The notes below the pieces were generated by a model. The model saw nothing but the letters and a program-made list of their open reading frames with translations, had not been told where the DNA came from and ran no database searches. A DNA stretch of 64,000 nt from Effrenium voratum. Lineage: Eukaryota; Sar; Dinophyceae; Suessiales; Symbiodiniaceae. Position numbers and translations under genes: made by a program. How positions within the stretch are numbered: position 1 is the stretch's first letter; every line of letters begins with the position of its first letter. The stretch lies in contig CAUJNA010000580.1 of NCBI GenBank assembly GCA_963377175.1, positions 87,001 to 151,000 on the forward strand, given 5' to 3'. Below are positions 15,561-24,700 of the stretch, piece by piece.

Positions 15561-15771
15561 TCACGTGAACAAACAAACTGTTGGGGCGCTGGGCGCTGGT
15601 TTCCCTTTCGGCCTTCAGACACCGACGCAACGCGAGGAAGTTCCTTGGAGGTCTCGGAGAAGCCGCGCCGGGCGATTTTTGACGCCGTCGGGGTCAGCAG
15701 GTTTGGTCAACTCGACTTGGCGGAAGCCGAGGGCCAGTCGGTGGAACGGAGCTTTTCAGATCTGTTTCCAG
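15561..15771 (+). CDS. exon-like island ending at a family-1 module
   Basis: After a TTTTTGTTTCAG acceptor-like site the frame reads SREQTNCWGAGRWFPF ... DATRGSSLEVSEKPRRAIF ... FGQLDLAEAEGQSVERSF. Composition is GC-rich and protein-like. It ends exactly where the next introner-like module starts (CCAG/GTCCCTCAG), so the module's GT would be the donor. Product not recognised. Confidence 0.5.
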
Positions 15772-15866
15772 GTCCCTCAGTAGTGCCCTTTTACTATTCG
15801 TGGGGTATTAAAATAGAGTACAGAAAAAGGGTACCCTTATTCTAGCCTCTATGCTGGAGGACCTAG
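15770..15866 (+). mobile_element. family-1 introner-like module placed directly after an exon-like island
   Basis: AGGTCCCTCAGTAG...TTATTCTAGCC...GCTGGAGGACCTAG. The TIRs carry the putative GT and AG, and a CTAG/CTAAC-like branch region precedes a pyrimidine stretch. Confidence 0.75.
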
Positions 15867-16770
15867 TTTTAGTTGGTTTAGTGGTTGGATGTCCAACTTT
15901 CACCCACCAAAAGTGAGCAACTTTTAGTCGCTTTTTTTGGATCTTGTTAGTTGGTTTAGTGGTTGAACATTTCCAAATTTAACCAACCAACAGTAATTTC
16001 ATGGCTTTAGGTGGTTTAGTGGTTGGATTTCCGAGTTTAACCCACCAAAAGTTAGTAACTTTTAGTAGCTGTTTTTGGATCTGTTTAGGTGGTGTAGTGG
16101 TTGGATTTCCGAATTTCATCCACCAAAAGTCAGTCTCTTTTAGTGGCGCTTTTTGGATTTTTAGGTGGTTTAGTGGTTGGATTTCCGAATTTAACCCACC
16201 AACTGTAGTTTTAGTAGCTTTTTGTTGATTTTGTTTAGGTTGTTAAGCGGTTGGGTTTCCGAATTTCATCCACCAAAAGTTAGTCTCTTTTAGTAGCTTT
16301 TTGGATCGGTTTAGGTGGTTTGGTGGTTGGATTTCCGAATTTCATCCACCAAAAGTCAGTCTCTTTTAGTGGCGCTTTTTGGATCGGTTTAGGTGGTTTG
16401 GTGGTTGGATTTCCGAATTTAACCCACCAAACATTAGTAACTTTTAGTTGCCTTTTTTGGATCTTTTTAGGTGGTTTAGTGGTTGGGTTTTTCCGAATTT
16501 GACTCACCAAAAGTTAGTAACTTTCAGTAGCTGTTTTTGGATCTGTTTAGGTGGTGTAGTGGTTAGTTTTCCGAATTGAACCCACCAAAAATTAGTAACT
16601 TTTACTAGCTTTCTTAAAATATATTTTTTGGTGGTTTAGTGGTTGGGCTTTTCCGATTTTGACCTCACCATTTTTTTTTATTTTTTTTGTTTTAATATAT
16701 ATATATATATATTTTTAGTTGGTTGAGTGGTTGGATTTCCGAATTTAACCCGCAAGTTACACTTTTTGCA
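15867..16770 (+). repeat. tandem array, unit about 75-80 bp, related to family 2
   Basis: About eleven degenerate units of GGTGGTTTAGTGGTTGGATTTCCGAATTT-type sequence followed by CCACCAAAAGTTAGT and CTTTTAGTAGC are arranged head to tail. The unit is the core of the family-2 modules. It ends near an AT run (16697-16713). Confidence 0.8.
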
Positions 16771-17500
16771 AGGATCTTGCTGGCGCGACAAGTAGGTACC
16801 CTTAAAGGAACTTGCGTTCCAATTGAGACATGCAATTCCTCCCCTTCGGTTCCTCCCCTTCCTGCGTCCAGGTCCCTTTTGGTAACCCTTCGCTATGAAT
16901 CGCTACCTCTGGGTTTCACATCGTGGGGAAACCCCTGTAATCCATGGACCGCTTGGATTTTTTGGTAAGCAATTCAGGAAGGGTTCCAATGAAGGAACCA
17001 ATGCCATGGCCTACAGAAGTTCTTTTTGAGCTTGGCAAGAGTATGTGAGATGTTCATCGTGCTTTCCCTCAGCGCCCCTGACACGGGTACCACGGGTTGG
17101 ATGAGTGTGACCTTCGCTGCTTTGGATCTTGCCATTTTGGTTTTCGAGAAAAAGAGGGCTCCTGAGCGGAAAGTCGCAGGCAGCGCTTTGGAGAAGACCT
17201 CACAAGCCACCCTACATGGAAGATCCCGAAACAAAGCCCAAGGAATGGACAAACAAGCGCTGAGGGCGAGATTTTGGGGATGAGCAACAGGGTTCTGAGT
17301 TCTGACAGGCCTCATTTGGCGCAAAGGACAAGTAGGCAAAGACGTTTGTCTTGCCTCATTTTCGTGCATCCAGAATCCAGGACGCCATAGGGCGAAATTC
17401 AAGGTTGAACTCGGGCTCAGTTCAGAGCCGAACAAAATATCTGGAAGTGAAGCGAAGAAAGGCAAACAGACAGACTAGAACTTCAACATCAAGGCTCTTG
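16771..17500. other. spacer with a weak coding-like stretch
   Basis: 17026-17283 is open on the plus strand (PDTGTTGWMSVTFAALDLAI, KKRAPERKVAGSALEKTSQA), but the minus strand is equally open at 16974-17465, so strand and reality are undecided. Confidence 0.3.
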
Positions 17501-17621
17501 GTGGCTCCGAGCCATCCGGTTCCTTAGCTTTTTAGATCCTTTTAGTGTTTAGAGGTAGTTTCCAGTTAACCCACTAAAAGGTAGTTACTTTTAGCGGGGG
17601 ATCTGAAAACGGGCAGCCCAG
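17501..17621 (+). mobile_element. family-2 introner-like module
   Basis: It runs GTGGCTCCGAGCCATCCGG ... TTTAGTGTTTAGAGGTAG ... CCCACTAAAAGGTAG ... GGGGGATCTGA ... GGGCAGCCCAG. It begins with GT after CTTG and ends CAG. Confidence 0.7.
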
Positions 17622-17822
17622 AAGCCCATGGTTTACTTCTAGCCATGGCCTCAAAAGGCTGAGTTTGAAACGTTCAAGTACTGAAGATTCCCTTCAAAAC
17701 GGTTGTTTCTGCTCGTGGCCGATTGAATTCTATTTTCATTGGAACACAAAGATTGTTTCTTGCTGGTGCAAGAAGTGGGGAATGTGGGAATGAACCGGTT
17801 TTTGGGGGCCCCCTTAGACTTG

Positions 17823-17942
17823 GTGGCTCCCAGCCATCCGGTTCCTTCGCTTTTTAGATTCTAGTGTGAAGTGGTAGTTTCCGAATTTAACCCACGAAAC
17901 GTTCTCAACTTTTCACGGGGGATCTGAGAAGGGGCAGCCCAG
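17823..17942 (+). mobile_element. family-2 introner-like module
   Basis: GTGGCTCCCAGCCATCCGG...GGGGCAGCCCAG, a second copy 200 bp downstream with the same internal order. Confidence 0.7.
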
Positions 17943-17952
17943 ACACTATATC

Positions 17953-18028
17953 TTTGGGGGAGGGTTCCCCTACAACAGACGACAGAAAAGAGTTGGCACC
18001 CTTATTCTATTCTCTCTGGAGGACCTAG
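17953..18028 (+). mobile_element. 5'-truncated family-1 module
   Basis: Only GGGGGAGGGTTCCCCTAC...CTTATTCTATTCTCTCTGGAGGACCTAG remains; the 5' inverted end is missing. Confidence 0.6.
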
Positions 18029-18238
18029 TAAAGGAAACCAGTGCGGTTTTCTCATTCCATTTCTTCACTTTCGCCAGGACCAGTCAGCAGCTGGTGGAGC
18101 TCTTCGACGAGGCAGAGTTCGCAGTGTGTCTCCTTTGGGGGGTGTTGGTACATGGTCTAGGGGCACCTTCCAATTCCATTGTTTCAGGAAATTCAAAAAC
18201 CCAGGGGGAACAGCCGTTTTTCAAAGTTTATCGCGACT

Positions 18239-18364
18239 AGATCCCCCAGCTAGGTGCCCTTTTACCGTTTCTTTTCTGGTTGGAAGGGTTGTAGTCTACT
18301 AAAATAGGCGTCCTGAAAAAGAACGGGTACCCTTATTCTAACCTCGCAAAACTGGAGGACCTAG
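18239..18364 (+). mobile_element. family-1 introner-like module
   Basis: AGATCCCCCAGC...TTATTCTAACCTC...ACTGGAGGACCTAG. The 5' GT has become AT (AGATCC), so this copy would lack a canonical donor. Confidence 0.7.
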
Positions 18365-18389
18365 TTTCTTTTTTTTTGTGGGGGGGGGG

Positions 18390-18790
18390 GTACATAGCCC
18401 TTTTCTAACATACCACTTGCTTTGGCTTGCTGAGGTTCGTAGTCCCTCTGCCCCCCTCATGGGACATAAAGCCCTTCTAAAGTGGGTTGGTACAAAGGGG
18501 ATGCCGAGGTGTATTTGTTTGACCCTTTGACCTTTGTTCAAACCTCTAGGGGTACCTTCCCCATTCTTTCCAGGCATTCTTCTTTCTGAAAAACCACCCA
18601 ACACCCTGGGGAAACAGATCCTGTTTTTGAAAAGAACGATGGTTGAAAAGAATGGAAATGGAATCAACCCCTAGAACATACCCCTTTTCACATACCACTT
18701 TCTTAAATGGCTTGCTGAGGTTCATAGCCCTCTCCCCCCCTCATGGGGCACAAAGCGTTTTTATAAAGCGGGTTGGGTACAGAGGGATCA
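18390..18790 (+). repeat. two diverged direct copies of a dispersed repeat
   Basis: 18390-18505 and 18676-18790 share CATACCACTT..., GGCTTGCTGAGGTTC.TAG, CCCCCCTCATGGG.CA and AAAGCGGGTTGG-type blocks. A weaker match is at 50315-50400. 18150-18225 and 18536-18636 also resemble each other. Confidence 0.55.
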
Positions 18791-18925
18791 ACATGAAATT
18801 GACCATTTTTGCTTCAAACGTAGAATTCTGGTCTTTGAAGCTCGCTTTTTAGCTAGAGGCGGCCAGCGCTCTTTGCAACGATGCCGAGGGATATTTGTTT
18901 GACCTCCCTTGGGACTTTGTTCCAA

Positions 18926-19062
18926 GCGGCAGTTCCTTTCGGCTCCCAGGTGCTCAAGAAGCAGGCGGAGGCGGTGAAGGCCAAAGCCGCCAAGGTCGTG
19001 GCAAAGCTTCCCACGACGGGCCGGGAGCCTCGGGGGACACGATTGGTCGACCCCGAAAATGG
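18926..19062 (+). CDS. exon-like island
   Basis: The plus-strand frame reads AAVPFGSQVLKKQAEAVKAK followed by AAKVVAKLPTTGREPRGTR. It is GC-rich and Ala/Lys-rich with good coding character. The first part of the open frame (from 18881) is a dispersed repeat and probably not coding. Product not recognised; transit-peptide-like composition is possible. Confidence 0.4.
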
Positions 19063-19119
19063 TCAACTCCGGTTGATTCAGGGTGCTCCCTGGGATGTAG
19101 TGTTAGCGCTAAATCACCG

Positions 19120-19236
19120 TGTTTTGGTAGCATTATTCATGTTAAAATTACATCCCCACCAACACCCGGTCGCTTGATTAAGAGACCGGGTGCTGGTGGG
19201 GATGTGATTTTAACATGAATAATGCTACCAAAACAC
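19120..19236. repeat. large foldback: 52-bp arms, 12-bp loop
   Basis: 19120-19171 (TGTTTTGGTAGC...CACCCGGTC) is the reverse complement of 19184-19236 with two substitutions and a slight length difference. The loop GCTTGATTAAGA is 19172-19183. Confidence 0.9.
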
Positions 19237-19365
19237 TGTGTTTTACGGTGTTTTCTGTCAACACAGGGCTGATAACTAGTGCATGGATCTGCGTTTCCCT
19301 CATTCAACTTTGTCAAAGTGAAAAACTACATGTTTCTCTTCTTCATGGTGGGGGTTATTTGTTAA

Positions 19366-19500
19366 TACTGTGGATGGTTGCAAAGTCCATTTCGCACCAC
19401 CGTTCAGAAGCCCTGGTTTATGATTCGATTCCCCGACGTAAATACCAACAAACATTGGCTTCAACCACGGTTTCAATGTGGTGCAGGATTTCGTCCATCC
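19366..19500 (+). repeat. family-D dispersed repeat
   Basis: CTGTGGATGGTTGCAAAGTCC, then TTTCGCACC, a TACCAACAAACATT block, and the inverted end TCGTCCATCCACAG. The ends CTGTGGATGG / CCATCCACAG are inverted. Confidence 0.6.
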
Positions 19501-19506
19501 ACAGTA

Positions 19507-19619
19507 TTAATCAACCCCAGTTTATTTTGACAGGGGAGTGGGGGCCCCTCCAAAAGTGGTATGATTTCCCACCAAATCCAGAAAGACCCCCCCCTATTAA
19601 TAAACTGGGGTTGATTAAT
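19507..19619. repeat. foldback element with 21-bp perfect inverted ends
   Basis: 19507-19527 (ATTAATCAACCCC...) is the exact reverse complement of 19599-19619. GTAGGGTCAACATTA follows, and the foldback at 38231-38326 is followed by similar sequence. Confidence 0.75.
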
Positions 19620-19786
19620 GTAGGGTCAACATTACTAGGTCGATTTGGTTGGAATGGACAGGGGTGGGTTGCTCCGGAAAGAGCAACCCCCTGCCCCGAG
19701 GACGCTTTTTTTGTGTTGGGTTTTTGCTTTGAAAGGGAAGGACATGGTGTTTGTGAGGTTGGCTCTTTTTGGTTCGGTTTAAGTAT

Positions 19787-19829
19787 ATATGTATATATGA
19801 ATATGAATATATATATATATATATATGTA
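19787..19829. repeat. AT microsatellite
   Basis: (TA)n with ATATGAATATG interruptions. Confidence 0.85.
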
Positions 19830-20766
19830 TGTTATATTTGAGCCGGGTCTCCCCAAGCCTAACTTGGGTGGAACACCAGAAAACTGATGATTTCGCCGTC
19901 GGCATTTTTTCTACCCTTGTGTTAACACCTGGGTTCAGGGAGGTTGGTTCTACACGAGAGTACCCTTTTTTGGGTATCTAAAGGGGATTTCAAACACAAC
20001 CATGTAGTTGGAGGGTGTAGCAAGCACGGGAGAAGTTCCAGTGACAAGTGGCTTGGTCCAATGGTGGGTGCGGGGGGTCAAAAGTACGGTTTGTTTTTGG
20101 CTCCTGGTGCCTCGTTCTTCAGGGAGTACCGAAAAACGGACCCTAAATTTGACAGCCCCATTTATGACTCCGCTAACACACGAGCCTGGATCTTAGTCCT
20201 GCTCTGTCCAACCAATTGCCCATCGAGATATCCTAGGCCAGTATCCATTTCCAGTTTGCACCATATACCGCAACTGGTGTCCCGCAGTGCGGGGCCATGT
20301 TTTGTTCAGAATTTGTCCATAGTTGGTGACAATCTACTTGGAGCTTGACCGACAATCCATGAAGATAAGGACGGTTGTGCACTTTGAGTTAATGTGGAAC
20401 TGCAATAACCATCACCGCCATTTAGGCCCGAAAGCCGCTCCCAGCAGTTGGCGTCCAATTGTTTGAGTAATTACTAGTTGACCTGTCATGCAACGTGAGG
20501 AAAAGTCAGTTTCCGCTGCAGGAGGCTCTTTTTTGGGTTAGTTTGCAGGCCTCTATCTTGTCTTGCGGAGGGAGGTCTTTTGCATCTCAGTATATCCTGG
20601 AATTGAATCACGAGCTCACCTGCAATCTGGGGGTTCGAGCAACAACCCCTGGAAAGGCCTTCCTTTGGGATTCCCTTATTCCAATTTGGAAAGTATGGGT
20701 GCGTCGTCTTTCTTTAGGGAACTCCCCCCCAAAAAAGCTTCGGGTTTCCTTTTGGTTTTAAAGCGC
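19830..20766. other. spacer, no gene seen
   Basis: No supportable gene. A short CCCGC-AGT-GCGGG foldback lies at about 20284. Confidence 0.4.
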
Positions 20767-21155
20767 ACACGCACACACGTACTTGTATACATACATACAT
20801 ACATACATACACACATACACATAAAGACACAGACAGACATACAGGCATCCCTACATGTTTACATGCGTGCAGACAGACAGACAGACAAACATATAGACAT
20901 AAATACATTCATACATACATATGTATAGGCAGGCAGGCAGACAGACAGACAGACAGACAGACATAGAGACACACATACATACAGACATACAGACATACAT
21001 ACAGACATACAGGCATTAAGGCATACAGGCATACACACGCAGACATACAGACATACAGGAATACAGGCATACAGGCATACTGGCATACATATACGTAGAC
21101 AGACAGAAATACAGATACACAGGCATTCAGACATTCAGACATACAGACATGCTTA
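20767..21155. repeat. CATA/CAGA tetranucleotide array
   Basis: Head-to-tail ACAT and ACAG units with few interruptions over about 390 bp. A similar array is at 29336-29965. Confidence 0.9.
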
Positions 21156-21735
21156 CAGCCATACTCTTTGAATGGTACTTGGGGTCGCATTGTATCATGC
21201 CTCATTGGGGCTCAAAGTGGGGCAATGGAGGCTGCGAAATTCCTTCTTTTGAATTCCACAAGAAATGATGGATGTCACCAGCCTTGTGAGGAGGAAATCT
21301 GTGAATGGTATCTATTTTCTGGCAGCTGTGTGGCCTAAGATGCCAATAATCTGCCAGTTTATTTGGCGCCTTTGTTCAATCTCCTGCCCTTTGACAACTG
21401 GCTGAGTGTGTCTGAGAGAGAGAGGGTGACACAATTTGTGGTGCACTGTTGGCTCTAACATGCCAACTTCTTAAATGGGTATTGTTCTTTCAGCTCCCAC
21501 TGAGCACTGTTCCCCACGCATCCAGTACATGTGGGCTGGTGTGATTGTTTGGTGTGAGAATTGGGAGGCATGTTTACTTGGTGCAAGGGATACCGGGGAT
21601 ACTTGGCATCTGGGTTGAAATACATGGACAGAGGTATGGATGTGACAAAGGATGGTGTGTTTTCCCAATGCAATGGCCTGTGCAATGGAACATTTTGGCC
21701 CAAACTAGGAGGTTTATACAGCCCGGCCTTGCATC
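21156..21735. other. spacer before the exon blocks
   Basis: No clear gene. It may include promoter and 5' untranslated sequence of the following gene, but no motif decides it. Confidence 0.35.
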
Positions 21736-24700
21736 ATGCCTACTAGGAAGAAGAGGGGTGTGCCTGGCAAATCCAGTTTGCCAGCTGACTATGTGCATGA
21801 GTATGGCATGAGGGGCCAGCCCAGATATGGTGCTGCTCCATGGTGGGGCCGCGCGTTCCCACAGCCACCACCACCTGGCCCAGAAGAGCCAGAGGACGAG
21901 GAGAGTGAAGATGACCAGGAAGAGGAGAGCTTGGGCTTGTTTATTGCATGGAATAGTCTCATTTTCATTTGAGCAACAGGTTGTGGTGTTTGTGTTTGCT
22001 TGCCAAGGAAAAAGGCCAGGAAGCTGAAGAAACAGAAGAAGCAGAGCAAATCAAAAAAAACAGAAGAAGAAGAAACATAGTTTCTTGGTTTAACCAAGTG
22101 GCCTTGTGTGGGGTTGCCAGGGGCTTGCGTTTGTGATCTAACTGTTGCTGGCTCAGGCAGTGAGTCTTCAGAGGTTTTGACAGCAGCCAAGATGAGGCCT
22201 TGATGAGTGATGAAGAACTTGACCAACTACCCATCTCCAGGTGACCCTGCCTGTTTGTAAACTTGTTTGAAATATTCAGATGCCTATCCCACAGGTTTGC
22301 TCGTCATCAATGTTGAGCTGAGGCACTGGTCCTATCTTGGGCCGGATATAAAGGCAGATGATGGACTTGGTGGCAGCACTGATGCCAAGGTGAAGGTGTT
22401 CAGCCGCAAAAATAGCCTACCACGTTCTAGACAACTAAAAGCAATGGACAGTGAACGATTGGCCCCAAGCTTCTTTGCTTGCAAGTAATTCTGAGGCAGT
22501 CACATCAGCGCACCAGCCTTTACAATGCAGCACTTAGGCCTCACAAGCCAATTGGGTGATTTTCAGGTGGAACAGCTGTGCTGGCTTTGCACAGGCAGGG
22601 CTGCAGACCCATGAGCTTAGCAGGCAAGCAAGCAGTCATGGTGTGGCAGTTTGCAAGTGCAAGTTGTACAGGGCTGGGGCCCCGCATAGCTGTGAAAGAT
22701 CTGTTTTGCAGAACGAGAGGAGAATTGACCCTTGGATTGCAAATGAACAATGCATCAGGGTTGCCACTCATGACATTAGCAAACCTGATGTGTGACCAAA
22801 CAATTTATTTTGTGGGTGAGACAAACCAATTTGTTTTGCACCCAGCGAATGAACCAGACCACCACTTTGTACAGGTCCAGTGGATGAGCCAAACCCTTGT
22901 CCTTTGCAAGCCCAGTGGATGAGCCACACCATGCCTTTTGCAGGCCCTGTGGGTGGTCTAACCATGCTTTTGGCAGGCCCAGTGGGTGAGCCATCCATGC
23001 CTTTTTGCAGGCGTGGATGAGCCAAACCATGTCCTTGCGTAGGTCGCATGGGCCCTGCAAGCGCAGTGGATGGGCAAAACCATGCCTTTTTTCATGCCTT
23101 TTGGATGAGGCAAACCATTTGATTGTGCAGGGTGGCTGTGTTCTTTGCAAGCCCAGTGGGTGAGCCAAACCAGTTCATTGTGCAGGCCCAGCGGGTGAGG
23201 CAATTTTTTTGGTGCAAGCCCAGTGCATAGGCCCAACCATTGGTCAGCCACACCCTATCCTTTTTGCAAGCCAAATGGGTGAGCCAAACCATTTGCCTGA
23301 GTGTGCAAACCTTTCTCTTCCTTGAAGCTCAGTGGGTAAGACAAAACATGCCTTTGAAAGTGCACAGGCCCTGTGGCAAGCCATCTGGTGAGCCATGCAC
23401 ATGGGCTGCCATGTAAGGATGCCCTGTACTAGTTTCTCAACCCAGTGGATGAACAAAGCCTGAGGGCTGCCGTTATGTAGAACACAGCTGCTCAGGCCAC
23501 CTCCCGGTAGCTTGTTTGGTGCAGGTGCCCTTTCACCATTCCCTCAGGGCAAGACTGTGCTGGCCCTTGCAATCTAAGCCTGATGCAATCTAAGGTGAAA
23601 TCTGCCCTAGTTGCGCAGTTTAAGAGGAAGCAGAAAGAGGCTGGAGGAGACCAGCTGCATGGATGCATCTTGGCCACAGCCTGCTTGCCATTCCCTGTGG
23701 GAGTTGTGATGGGCTAGGCGCACAATTCCTAGCTGAGCTTGTGGTGATAGATGGGTGTGCTGAAATTGCTACCAAGGCAAATTTTGCCAATCTCAGCCTG
23801 ATCTGCCAAAACCAGGGGTGGCAGAAGTTGTTTGAGCAGCAGAAGAAGAAGCCTGGCAACACCAACAACAGTGCAGCCCAGCTTGAGCTGGACTTGGCTG
23901 CAAAGCCACAGTACACTGGCAGGAGGGTTCAGCAGGGCTTCCTCATAGCCAACCGGTCAGGGCTGGAGCATGCGCCAGAGGGCTGCCCAGCTCAGCTCAT
24001 TCACAGGTCAGGGGTGTACCAGCTCAAGTTGCCTGAAAGCCACCTTTCACAGGAGCAGCCTGGCATGAATTGAATTGGTGACCACTTCAGTGAAAGCAGC
24101 TTTGCTGCTAGCAGGGGCGGGTGATAGCCAGGGTGTGGACACAATGTGATTAAGGATGACAATGACATGTGACCAGATCTTCCAGAATCCAACTGGGGTG
24201 GTTACATGGTGGGCAAAGGTGGTGCCCCAGCTCAGCTTGCTTTGCTGCTTGCATTTGTGGAAGTGGGTGGCAATAGTGCATGGGCCCTGAGGCTGAAATG
24301 GCTGTGTTGCACAGGGAGTGCAGCCAATGGGCTTCCAACTATGTGAGCTTTTGCCAAGGCAGTCATGACTTGCAGTTGTGTGTTTGTGTGGCACTTGCCA
24401 CAAAACAGCTGCTGGTGCACCAGGGCAGACAGCTGGCAGCACATCCAGGTGAGCAACCTCTTGAAGCAGGCGAAAGGCCCAGCGGGTGAGCCAAACCATG
24501 CCTTTTTTGCCACAGTGGATGAGCCAAACCATGCCCAGTGACCATGCCTTTTTGCAGGCCCAGTGCATGAGCCAAACCATGCCCAGTGACCATACCTTTT
24601 TGCAGGCCCAGCGGATGAGCCCAGTGACCATACCTTTTTGCAGGCCCGCCTTTTTGCAGGCCCAGTTAAGCCCAGTGGATCAGCCATACCTTTTTGCAGG

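Noticed and set aside
20767..21155. Cys/Val-rich minus-strand ORFs over the CATA/CAGA array
   Set aside because: Tetranucleotide repeat artefact; the same holds for 29336-29965, 33155-33592 and 42530-42672.
21586..21603. GDTA hairpin outside the element (GG-GATA-CC)
   Set aside because: Only two pairs close the loop; at chance level. By eye I found no cluster of such hairpins outside 5200-14413, though the scan of the flanks was not exhaustive.
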